DNA of 64,000 nucleotides, from the NCBI RefSeq assembly GCF_016236915.1, contig NZ_JAEHOK010000007.1, forward strand, positions 112,798 to 176,797, read 5' to 3'. Shown here piece after piece: positions 52,251 through 62,500 of the stretch. Within the stretch, counting starts at the first letter, position 1. Each line of letters starts with the position of its first letter. The notes below the pieces were generated by a model. The model was not told where the DNA came from. It made no database searches and saw only the letters and a program-made list of their open reading frames with translations. The position numbers and the translations under genes are program-made. The DNA comes from Salegentibacter maritimus. Lineage in GTDB: Bacteria; Bacteroidota; Bacteroidia; Flavobacteriales; Flavobacteriaceae.

Positions 52251-54383
52251 ATGACAATTACCGGTTCTAGTTTATCTTTTCATATTAACAGTAAGAATAA
52301 AAAGGATGAAAATAAATTAAGAAGTAGATTCCATAACATTCAAAGCCTTTTTAAAAAGAAGCTTATTTTATATTGTGTATTAATGGTATCGGGTATTATC
52401 TCTGGCCAGGATACCATAAACAATATTCAGCTTGAAAAAAAATTACAGCTTGTTGAGGGTAATTCTAAAAAATTACAGGTATTAGATAAAATATTAAAGA
52501 ATAATACTGTAATTAAAGATAGTCTATCGGCGAATCTCGTAGCACATTATAGGGAGATAGCTATCCGGGAACAAAATTGGGACAGTGCTTTATTATATAC
52601 CAATAAACTTGCCGATTATTTTATTCTAACTCAGTTGAAGTCTAAAAAAGCATTTTCAGTATGTAAGACTTTTATGCCATATATAAGTGAATGTAAGAGC
52701 ACAAAAGATATAGGGGAATATTATATTTTGTATGCACAAGCGGCTACTTTCTTACAAGAATTTGATGAATCGCTAAAGATAATTGATGAGGGGATTGCCT
52801 ATTTAGAAAAGCATAATGAGATGGATAGCCCTGTTTATGCAAGAATACATCTTATTGCAGGAGAAAATAGCTCTAAAACAAACAACCTTATTAAAAGTGT
52901 GACTTATTTTGAAAAAGCTTCGGCACTTTTTTTACAGCAACAAGATACGGTTTCTTTTTTATGGTCTCAGAATGGATTAAGTCGTTTGTTAGGAAATAAT
53001 GGCTTGTACGAAGAAGCTGAGGAAGCTCGAGAATCTATTTTTTTATGGCAAGACAAAATAGAGACAAAAGATGTTGTTGTTATGGCACACGTTACCGCTT
53101 CTATTGAAGGAGCAATGCAAGGCAATCGTGTAAAAGAATTGTATCATGCAAAACAGGCACTTTTGCTAAAAGACGAAATGTCTTCAAATATTAAACATGT
53201 TATAGAGATACTCACAAGGGCTTGTGCTACCTATGTCTTTGCTCGGTACGATTACTTAGAAGAGTCTGATGAAAATTTAAATCACTTAAAAACCTTAATG
53301 CAAGACCTAAAAGGCAATGCATTTTTGAATACTTATTACACTCTGGCGGTCGGTCAAAATGCCTATGCGCATGGGAATTATAATACAGCTAAAAATATAC
53401 TATTAAAAGGCCTCGAGGCTGTTAAGGATTCTGAAGAGCCTGAAAATATTTTAGATTATGAGCGTTTGTTAGCGCAGACTTATCATAAAATGGGTGATGC
53501 AGAACAATCGCTCGGGCATTATATAAATTATTCTGACCTAAAAGATTCTATTCAAAGAAGTACGGCCAGAAAACGATTTGCCTATGTTCAAAACCAGTTT
53601 GAAGTTGAAAAGAAAGACTTACAAATTTCTAAACAGAAAAATGACATAGAATTATTAGCAGCTCAAAATAGGGTAAAAAAGCAGGGGCTGATTTTTGGAG
53701 GTATAGGTTTGGTAAGCTTGTTTGTGCTTATTTATTTATATCGCTCAAGGGAATTCGTAAGGCGAAAACAGAAATTACAAAAAGTCTTTTCTCAAAAGTT
53801 ATTGTTGAAACAGGAAAATGAACGTACCAGGCTGGCACGTGAGCTCCACGACGGCGTAGGGCAACAACTTACCCTTATTAAAAAGAAAACCCAACAGAAT
53901 AAACAAGCACAGCTTACCGAACTAACCCATCAGGTATTGGAAGAAGTAAGGGCTATCTCGCGAGGGCTTTACCCACCAATGCTGGATAAGTTAGGGCTTA
54001 CATCGGCGATTAATCAATTAATATATGACCTTGATAGCGATACAAATCTTTTTGTAACACAAGAAATAGCGAATATAGATGAATGCCTTCAAAGAGAGCA
54101 AAACTTAAATTTATATAGGTTTGTTCAGGAGTCATTAACCAATATCATAAAACATTCTGAAGCTACTTCGGTATTTATTACTGTAAAATTAAAAGAAAGC
54201 ACTATTTTTATCATCATAGAAGATAATGGGAAAGGATTTAATTCTGCTGATTTAAAAACATCAAAAAGTTTAGGATTAAAAACATTGAGGGAAAGAGTTA
54301 AAATTCTAAGAGGAAACATTCAGATAGAAAGTAAAGAAAATAAAGGAACGCTTATAAAAGCCATTATACCGTGTGCCCAGTAA
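52251..54383 (+). CDS. TPR-containing sensor histidine kinase (HisKA_3)
   Basis: A 710-residue kinase of the NarX/DesK-like class common in Bacteroidota. After a hydrophobic N-terminal segment (about 35-52) comes a periplasmic TPR-type helical region (to about 470). One membrane helix follows (LIFGGIGLVSLFVLIYLY, about 479-496). The dimerisation/phosphoacceptor helix has ELHDGVGQQ with His533. The ATPase domain has an N box (FVQESLTNIIKHSEAT) and EDNGKGF. The real start may lie downstream of 52251, since residues 1-30 look unstructured. It overlaps the response regulator gene by 13 bp, its cognate partner. Confidence 0.88.
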   Translation: MTITGSSLSFHINSKNKKDENKLRSRFHNIQSLFKKKLILYCVLMVSGIISGQDTINNIQLEKKLQLVEGNSKKLQVLDKILKNNTVIKDSLSANLVAHYREIAIREQNWDSALLYTNKLADYFILTQLKSKKAFSVCKTFMPYISECKSTKDIGEYYILYAQAATFLQEFDESLKIIDEGIAYLEKHNEMDSPVYARIHLIAGENSSKTNNLIKSVTYFEKASALFLQQQDTVSFLWSQNGLSRLLGNNGLYEEAEEARESIFLWQDKIETKDVVVMAHVTASIEGAMQGNRVKELYHAKQALLLKDEMSSNIKHVIEILTRACATYVFARYDYLEESDENLNHLKTLMQDLKGNAFLNTYYTLAVGQNAYAHGNYNTAKNILLKGLEAVKDSEEPENILDYERLLAQTYHKMGDAEQSLGHYINYSDLKDSIQRSTARKRFAYVQNQFEVEKKDLQISKQKNDIELLAAQNRVKKQGLIFGGIGLVSLFVLIYLYRSREFVRRKQKLQKVFSQKLLLKQENERTRLARELHDGVGQQLTLIKKKTQQNKQAQLTELTHQVLEEVRAISRGLYPPMLDKLGLTSAINQLIYDLDSDTNLFVTQEIANIDECLQREQNLNLYRFVQESLTNIIKHSEATSVFITVKLKESTIFIIIEDNGKGFNSADLKTSKSLGLKTLRERVKILRGNIQIESKENKGTLIKAIIPCAQ

Positions 54384-55024
54384 AAAAAAGTCCTACTATT
54401 CTTGTTGCAGATGATCATCCATTACTTTTAAAAGGGCTTGTAGAAGAGTTGGAAACCAAAGCCTATCAAGTAATTGGTCAGGCCAAAAATGGTTCCAATG
54501 CGCTTAGTATGATTATTGAAAATGAGCCCGATATTGCTATTCTAGATGTAGAAATGCCTTTGTTGTCAGGAATAGAAGTGATTCAAAAGGTCAAAGAAAA
54601 TCAAGAAGTAACAAAGTTTATTATTCTAACATCTCACAAAGAGAACGGTATTATTATACAGGCCAAAAATCTTCATATTAGCGGATATTTACTAAAAGAT
54701 GAGCCTTTTGAAGAACTTGAAAATTGTATACAGGCCGTGATTAGAGGAGAAATGTATTTTAGCAAGACTTTTTCTGAAGTTTTGGAAGAGAAGGTTAATC
54801 CACAATTAAAAAAGATAAAATACCTAACACCTTCAGAACGCACCATTCTAAGAATGATAGCACAAGATAATTCATCAAAGAAAATTGCCCTAAAACTTAG
54901 TATCTCAATAAGAACGGTAGAAAAACACCGAAGTAATATTATAAATAAATTAGACCTTTCTTTCTCTGAAGCTTCCCTCTCTTCCTGGGTAAGGGATAAT
55001 AAAGAGCTTATTTTAAGTTTGTGA
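54371..55024 (+). CDS. LuxR/NarL-type response regulator
   Basis: A 217-residue regulator. The receiver domain has acidic pocket Asp14-Asp15, phosphoacceptor Asp59 (AILDVEMPLLSG) and Lys near residue 110 (YLLKDEPFEEL). The C-terminal LuxR helix-turn-helix lies at about 152-197 (LTPSERTILRMIAQDNSS, then KKIALKLSISIRTVEKHRSN). The start is GTG at 54371 within the kinase gene, giving coupled translation. The next genes begin after a 540-bp gap that contains phased TACGTA palindromes, its likely target. Confidence 0.92.
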   Translation: MCPVKKSPTILVADDHPLLLKGLVEELETKAYQVIGQAKNGSNALSMIIENEPDIAILDVEMPLLSGIEVIQKVKENQEVTKFIILTSHKENGIIIQAKNLHISGYLLKDEPFEELENCIQAVIRGEMYFSKTFSEVLEEKVNPQLKKIKYLTPSERTILRMIAQDNSSKKIALKLSISIRTVEKHRSNIINKLDLSFSEASLSSWVRDNKELILSL

Positions 55025-55486
55025 AACAGGAAGCCTTTAAGTTGCATGGAATAAGTATTTGAGTTATAGAATTAAAATACGGTAGCTCTTTATCGAATAA
55101 TCAAGATTTGAATATTCCGAGGTATGCTTCAAATTGTGAATTATTTCAAATCGGATATCTAGTGTGTATCGAGGGTTATTTACTCGGTAATTCTTGTTTT
55201 TTAGAATGAATCGAAAGTTTCCATTTCTGGAACGAAATTAAAAATATCTTCGTTTAAAGCACCTGGTATTCTTTTCCCAATATATTTTTCGAGATATATA
55301 GTAAGTTAAACTTGCACAGGCTCTCGCGATTTTTTTTCGAAATTCCCGCAGTATGTAGGTTTGTAAGCCTATTGCTAATTAATTCTTAGGGAATGTTGCA
55401 AGCATCCATTATATATAAAAAGCAATAGATAACAGGAGATTTTCACATTAGTTTTCTGTTTTTGCTAAATGCTAACAAAACTCCTC
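55025..55486. other. Intergenic region upstream of the surface-protein genes
   Basis: No gene was seen. A degenerate copy of the dispersed element may lie at 55115-55183 (CCGAGGTATGCTTC, core TTATTTCAAATCGG, then TATCGAGGGTTATTTAC). The right edge leads into the TACGTA promoter region. Confidence 0.4.
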
Positions 55487-55523
55487 TACGTACCCCTACG
55501 TAAAATATGTAGACAGGTACGTA
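55487..55523 (+). promoter_or_regulatory. Three phased TACGTA palindromes, candidate response-regulator operator
   Basis: TACGTA occurs at 55487-55492, 55497-55502 and 55518-55523: spacings of 10 and 21 bp, one and two helical turns, so all three face the same side of the DNA. They lie just upstream of the candidate -7 element at 55546. A 10-bp palindrome GGCATATGCC (55533-55542) lies in between. The adjacent LuxR-type regulator is the likely binder; this is inference. Confidence 0.6.
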
Positions 55524-55545
55524 TTTTATTTAGGCATATGCCGAT

Positions 55546-55553
55546 TTAATTTG
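55546..55553 (+). promoter_or_regulatory. Candidate -7 element of the surface-protein operon
   Basis: TTAATTTG then C matches TAnnTTTG at 7 of 8 positions. It lies 23 bp after the last TACGTA, fitting activation by a factor bound near -40. Confidence 0.4.
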
Positions 55554-55596
55554 CACTTCCTAAATGCCACCTGAATATTTATCAAATACATATACC

Positions 55597-55968
55597 ATGT
55601 TTAACCTAAAAATTGTGAATAAATTCCGGTATTCCGGAACTCTACGGAAAACCGACGAAAGCGGAGAGTGGGTTATAAACCATAACCATACCGCTGAAGT
55701 AAAAGATTTAAAATCTGCTTTGCTTCAAATTTATACAATCGGTGATGTTGCCTTTCTCGATCTGGGAGAAAAGAAAATAGAAGGCTTCCCTTACCCGACA
55801 GAAAAATACGGAGTTCTGGTTCGTTGTCATAGCACAGAAGTATACTATCGCTACCAGGAAAAAGGAGATATTATTCTTACCATAGATGAATTGGGCTATT
55901 ATAGTCTGGAAGTCAATAATGGTGCTGTAATTCAAATTAAATTACCCGAATTATCAATTAAAAACTAA
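55597..55968 (+). CDS. Small protein of unknown function before the tail-collar gene
   Basis: I do not recognise this 123-residue protein. It has no signal peptide or membrane helix and looks all-beta, with alternating strands such as EWVINHNHTAEV, GVLVRCHSTEVYYRY, DIILTIDELGYYSLEV and GAVIQIKLPEL. The His-rich NHNHT turn is notable. The frame also allows an ATG at 55564, which would begin only a few bases after the likely transcription start; 55597 is preferred. Four bases separate it from the tail-collar gene, so they are surely co-expressed. Confidence 0.65.
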   Translation: MFNLKIVNKFRYSGTLRKTDESGEWVINHNHTAEVKDLKSALLQIYTIGDVAFLDLGEKKIEGFPYPTEKYGVLVRCHSTEVYYRYQEKGDIILTIDELGYYSLEVNNGAVIQIKLPELSIKN

Positions 55969-55972
55969 AATT

Positions 55973-56497
55973 ATGGATGCTTATATAGGAGAAATCAGGT
56001 TTTTTGGCGGCAATTTCGCCCCAAGAGGATGGGCTTTTTGTCATGGACAAGAGATATCAATATCACAATGTCAGTCCTTATACTCTTTGTTAGGGACTAT
56101 GTATGGAGGCGATGGCCGTTCCTTCTTTAAATTACCCGATCTAAGAGGCAGAATGCCGATTGGAGCAGGAACCGGTTCAGGACTGTCTGCTTATAGGGAA
56201 GGGGAACAGGGGGGAATAGAAACAGTTCCATTAACAGTCAACCAAATGCCTAAGCACTCTCATACTACTATTATCAATGCATCGGACGCTGATGGTATTG
56301 GCGGGACTACCCAGGAGGTGACAAAAAACTACTGGGCCAAAGGAGGTACGTATGCTGCCTCAAAAAGTACCACTATGGCAGAAGATGCTGTTGTTATTGA
56401 AAACGCCGGAGAAGGACAGCCCCATGAAAATAGGCCCCCTTATACAGCCTTGAATTTTATAATATGTATGCAGGGAATTTATCCTCAAAGGAATTAA
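55973..56497 (+). CDS. Tail-collar domain protein (MdpB/microcystin-dependent type)
   Basis: A 174-residue protein of the phage tail-collar family, as in T4 gp12 and the MdpB proteins. The conserved start YIGEIRFFGGNFAPRGWAFC, CQSLYSLLGTMYGGDGRSFF, KLPDLRGRMPIGAG, MPKHSHT and the end RPPYTALNFIICMQGIYP are all present. It has no signal peptide. No other phage gene is nearby, so it is not part of a prophage. Chromosomal copies of this family are widespread with unclear function. It lies between the unknown small protein and a giant surface protein, on the same strand. Confidence 0.9.
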   Translation: MDAYIGEIRFFGGNFAPRGWAFCHGQEISISQCQSLYSLLGTMYGGDGRSFFKLPDLRGRMPIGAGTGSGLSAYREGEQGGIETVPLTVNQMPKHSHTTIINASDADGIGGTTQEVTKNYWAKGGTYAASKSTTMAEDAVVIENAGEGQPHENRPPYTALNFIICMQGIYPQRN

Positions 56498-56597
56498 TAA
56501 GAATAATATAAAATGCAGCATCCTGAGAGCTAAGTCAATTATGGGTTTCAGGTTGCTTTGTTAATAGAGCATAATCAATCTAAAAACGGTAGCCAGA

Positions 56598-59500
56598 ATG
56601 GAATGTGATACGACTTTAAGGAATAAAAGACCATGGTTCTTTTTTTTAAGTATAATTCTTACAGGTGGTATATATGGTCAAACCCTTAATTTTGATATGG
56701 ACGATGCTATCTTATATGATAGTAACGATGCTATTATCTCGGGTGAAAATGACCCTGGAGAATACATCTATCAATCAGTAACTTCCGGGGCCGACACTTA
56801 TACCGTTCAGGTACGGCATGCCAACTATACAGACAGAACCCTCTTAACCGATTTAGGAGGGGGGAACGAGGTTTTCTATTTCCAGGCTGGAGGCGACACT
56901 AACCCATGGGTTATTAGTTTTACCAAAAATGGGAACCCTACCGACTTTACGTTAAACAGCATACGTTATTATGCTTATAACAACGATAAAATAAGCCTGG
57001 TAAACCAGGATAACAATATTATTTCAGCTGCTAATGCCTATGGGGCAGGAGCTAATGGCACTGTGAATATTACCAATACCGCTAATGCAACCGATATTAG
57101 CAGTTTTAAAATTCTTCCTGAAACTAGTATTACGCTCAATAATTATGGTTTCGACAATATTAACGTTAGCTTTCCGTCTACGGGTTTAACACCCTATACA
57201 CCAGATGTCAACAACATTCTTTATGTAGATAAAAACGTAAGCGGTGGGAATGGTAACGGCTCAAACTGGACCAATGCAGTACCCGAGTTAGCCGATGCTC
57301 TGTTGTGGGCCGCCAACGATTGGGACGGTTCCGGTGCACCCCTGCAAATTTGGGTGGCTGAAGGGGTCTATTACCCTGATGAAGGAGATAGACAGACCAA
57401 TAACGATCGTAACGCCACGTTTCAGCTTATAACCGGCGTAGAAATTTATGGCGGATTTGAAGGAAACGAGAGCAATTCTAACGATCGAAACCTGGAAGAA
57501 CATATCACCATACTTAGTGGTGATATTGATGGGAATGATACTACTAATAGTAGTGGGATAGTGACAGATCCATCTAATATTTCAGGAGCTAATAGTTATT
57601 CAGTGGTTACTGGTTCGGGTACTAATAACACCGCTAGATTAGATGGCTTTATAATTACAGCTGGTAGTGCCGACGTTGATGGAGGTGGTGCTCATAGGGA
57701 CAAGGGAGGAGGAATGTATAACTTGAATGGTGATCCCACATTAACAAATATTGCTTTTTCTGGTAACAGTGCTTTAAACACAGGTGGAGGCATGTACAAC
57801 TACGATAGCTTTCCCGTACTGTTAAACGTAAGCTTCTCCCATAATAACGCCGGTGATGGCGGTGGTGGTGGAATGTTCAACCGATATAGTTCTCCTACAC
57901 TAACTGATGTCATCTTTAGAGGAAACAGCACAAGTTTTCCCGGCGGTGGCGGCGGGATGCACAATTCTTATGAAAGCTCTCCTGTTCTTAAAAATACAAC
58001 CTTTACCGGTAACACAGCTACAAGTGGCGGAGGTATGTACAACTTCGTCGATAGTTCCCCTGTTCTTACAAATGCTATCTTCACAGACAACAATGCAAGC
58101 AATTATGGCGGTGGGATGATGAATGATAATGAAAGCGATCCCATGCTAACAGGTGTAACTTTTACCGGAAATAACGCTACCCACGACGGCGGTGCAATAT
58201 ACAGTAGTAGCCAAAGCAATCTCACATTAACAAACGTGATAATTTGGCAAAACCAAGCAGATGGGAATAGTTCAACGACATCCGCCTCTATCTACAATAC
58301 CAATTTGGCGAGCGCGAATATTTCCTTCAGCCTAATTGCCAACTCCGGGGGTAGTGGGTTAGACTGGGATAATGCTATCGGTACAGATAACAATAATAAT
58401 ATTGATGCCGATCCACAGTTTGTAAATCGATCAGACCCTAACGGATTGGATAATATTTTTGGCACGAACGATGACGGGCTCACTTTGAAAGCCACCAGCC
58501 CGGCAATTAATGCAGGGGATAACAGTGCTATTCCATCTGGTTTAACCACCGATTTGGCCGGTAATAACCGAATATTTAATCTTGATGTTGTAGACATGGG
58601 CGCTTACGAATACCAGGGTGAAAAAGAAGAACCAATCTCTCCAGATGAAAATAAAATTCTCTATGTAAAAAAAGGTGGAGCAGGTAATCGAAGTGGAGAC
58701 TCCTGGAGCAACGCCATTCCCGAGTTACGGGAAGCATTAAATTGGGCAGTGGGAAATTGGAGTACTGAAGATGGTAATCTTCAGGTTTGGGTGGCTGAAG
58801 GGACTTACCTTCCCACTTCTGAAACGACGCCCTTTCGCCTGATAGAAAACCTGAGCCTCATTGGTGGGTTTGAAGGTACTGAAGAGGATCCTTCCGAGCG
58901 GGACATATCCGGTCATCCAAGCATTTTGAGCGGTGATGTGAATGAGTCAGGAACAGCCGATGCAGGAGATGCCCACATTATCGTTTTAATTCCCGGAATA
59001 ACGAATGGTGTTACCATCGACGGGTTTATTTTTGAGTCCGGTTATGCAGATGGTGGAAGTACTGGTGATCGAACGGGTGCTGCAATAGACAATAATGGAA
59101 GCAACACTATCTTGAATACCATCTTCAGGGATAATCATGCAGTGGGAAATGCTTCCAATGGAATAGGTGGGGCAGTTATAAGTTTTGGGGGCGAGTTAAG
59201 CTTTATTAATACACTTTTTTATAACAATACTTCTACTAGTGGTGGCGGAGCTATTTCTGCTGAGAATGGAACTGTGCGATTTATAAATTCTACTTTAGCT
59301 AATAATGAAAGCCCTAAAGGAGGAGCTATTAATATTTGGGCAGGAAATGTAATAGCCATCAACTCCATTTTTTATAATAACTCCGGAACAAACGGAAATA
59401 TGAATGATGACGGTGGACCTGGAACGGGAAGTGCTGAACACAGCCTGTTTTTTAATGAAACAGACGGTAATACCGGAGATATCCCTGACGGAATTACAGA

Positions 59501-62500
59501 CGGCGGCAACAACCTGTTTAACACTAATCCGGTGTTTACAAACGAAGAAAATGGAAATTACTCCTTGTTGAATACAAGTTCGGCTATCAATGCAGGCTCT
59601 AATAGCCCTTTTGGGACGGGAGAACCTGCTGAAGGTATTATTATAGATTTGGCCGGCAACGACCGGATCTACAACTCCGGCACAGTGGATATGGGCGTCT
59701 ATGAATTCCAAGGAGAACCTATAATAGTTCCCACACCGGATGAGGACAATATCCTTTATGTAAATAAAAACGTAAGTAGTGGGAATGGCTCTGGAGATTC
59801 CTGGGAGAATGCTATTCCACAACTGGAAGATGCCCTATTTTGGGCAAGTCAAACCAATGGTCCTGCCTGGGCAACAACTCCTTTACAAATTTGGGTGGCC
59901 GAAGGCATCTATTATCCAGACGAAGGAAGAAATTCGATGGATAATGACCGAAATACAGCCTTCCAGCTGATTACAGGTGTACAAATTTATGGCGGATTTC
60001 AAGGAAACGAAGATAAGCTTTCCGATCGTGACTGGCAGGGCAATGAAACCATATTAAGCGGTAATATTGATGGTGACAATACCATTACAGGTAACAGCTA
60101 TCATGTTGTGAATGGTACCGGTGCCGATAATACTGCCATACTCGACGGGTTTACGATAACCGGTGGAAATGCTGATAGCTCTTATCCAGACAATGGAGGA
60201 GGTGGGGTTTTTATTAATAACAGTTCTCAAAGCAGTTCGCCAAGATTATCTCATCTACAAATTGTTAAAAATGAAGCAGATAATATTGGTGGCGGAATCT
60301 ACAGTTATAATTCATCCTTCACTTTGTTCAATGTAGAAGTTAGCGAAAATACGGCTTCTTATGGCGGTGGAATTTATCTAACGGTTGGTCACCCGAAATT
60401 ACTGAATGTTGGTATCTATGGTAATTCAGCCCGGAGAGATGGGGGCGGAATCAATAATACCGATGAAATAACACTTACCAATGTAAGTATCTATAGCAAT
60501 TCATCTGGTGGTGATGGCGGCGGGTTCTATAACACCGGAGATACAAACATCCAAAATTCCATACTTTGGGGCAACACTGCTGGAGGAACTGGAAATCAAA
60601 TTCATACCGATGCTTTTTATGGAAGTGTACCAATTTATACTAACAGTTTAGTTCAGGACAACGACCTTACAGGCACGGGTATTGGCAACTTAGATGGTTC
60701 GGCTTATACAAGCGAAATGATTTTTGCTAATTTTTCAAGTGGTGATTACACCCTGGCTGCAGGAAGCTCTGCCATTAATGCGGGCGGTAACCAGATCTAC
60801 ACAGATGCCGGAGGTGACCTTCAAAACGATAAGGATCTGGCGGGAAGTTCACGCCTGGATGCCGTTATTATTGATTTAGGAGCCTATGAATTACAGGGTG
60901 CCAGCATACCTCCTACACCTAACGGAGGTGCTCTCTACGTAAATAAAAATGTAAGCGGTGGCAACGGAAGTGGTGACAGCTGGGTCAATGCCATTCCGGA
61001 GTTGGCTGATGCGCTTAAATGGGCGCACCAGGAACACCAGATAGGCACTCCCTGGAGTGAGTCCAACCCGCTTGAAATTTGGGTGGCAAAGGGTACCTAT
61101 CACCCAGATGCTGGAGACCGTGCAACTAATAATGACAGGAACGAAACTTTTCAGCTAATTAGCGGTGTGAGGGTTTACGGTGGATTTGAAGGAGTTGAAG
61201 ATAACCTCACCGATCGTGACTGGCAAGAACATATTACTGTATTAAGTGGAGATATTGATGGGAATGATGCTTCAGATAGTAATGGAATAGTAGTAGATCC
61301 CGTTAATATTTCAGGAGCTAATAGCTATACCGTGGTGACCGGTTCAGATGCTGATGACACCGCCATTTTGGATGGCTTTACAATTACCGCCGGTAGCGCA
61401 GATGATGAAAGTGTAGACACTGATGCTCCCGAGAGAAATGGAGGTGGGATTTACAATTATGAAGGCTCACCTACACTAACCAATCTTATTATTACCGGAA
61501 ACATAACGGAATATAGGGGAGGGGGTGTCTTTAATTTTAATAGCTCACCGGTGCTCACGAATGTTAATATAGAGGGAAATCGTACAATAGTAGGAAGTAG
61601 CTCAGCCCATTATGGTGGAGGAATTGCCAATATATCTGGAAGTTTTGCAGTACTAATAAATTCAAAAATTGTTGGAAACAGCGCGCAAGCAGGAGGAGGA
61701 GTTTATAATGATGGAAGTCCAACTACAATCATTAATACTCTTATCGTTCAAAATACAGCTATAAGCAGTAACGGTGGAGGAATATTTAACTTTTTAAGCA
61801 CTCCAACCGAACTAATAAATGTTACGATTAGTGGCAATGATGCAGGTAATCTGGGTGGAGGAGTATTTAATGCTTTTGCCTCTCTGAATTTAAAGAATAC
61901 AATAGTTTGGGGCAATACTGCTAATAGCGGAAATGAAATTGCTACCCAAACTGTTCCTGTAATCCTTCAAAATAGTCTATATGGCAACAATACCGGAGAT
62001 ATCGTTGGAAATTTAAGTGCTACGTTAACATTAAATGATGAGCCTCAATTTAAATCTGTAGATCAACAAGATTATAGCTTAAAAGCTAACAGTCCTGCCA
62101 TAAACAAGGGAGATAATAACTTATACCCTGGCGATTTAAATATCGATCTGGATTTAGCCGGTAACCCCCGCTTATTTAATGGCACCATAGATATAGGAGC
62201 GTTTGAAAGTCAAAATGCCCCTCCAACTGCTATTTGCCAGGATATTACGGTTAACTTAAATGCAAATGGAGAGGTAAACATCACCGCAGCTGATATTGAT
62301 AAAGGTTCTTCAGACATTGAAGGAGATGTTACTATCAGTATAGATATAACCAGTTTTGATTGTGATGATATAGGCAAAAATACTGTTACACTATCTGTAG
62401 AAGATGAAGATGGAAGCACCGCTACCTGCGAGGCCATCGTAACTATAAAAGATAATCTTGCTCCTGTGCCAGGCACCCCAACATTAGACGATTTTACCGC

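Noticed and set aside
55973..56497. Prophage or phage-tail remnant
   Set aside because: Only a tail-collar domain protein is present; no integrase, capsid, terminase, baseplate or sheath genes were seen within the window.
59295..59822. Long minus-strand open frame (175 codons) inside the giant gene
   Set aside because: It lies opposite a plus-strand frame that is open for over 7 kb with clear repeat domains; the reverse product has no family features. The other reverse frames in 57-63 kb are rejected for the same reason.
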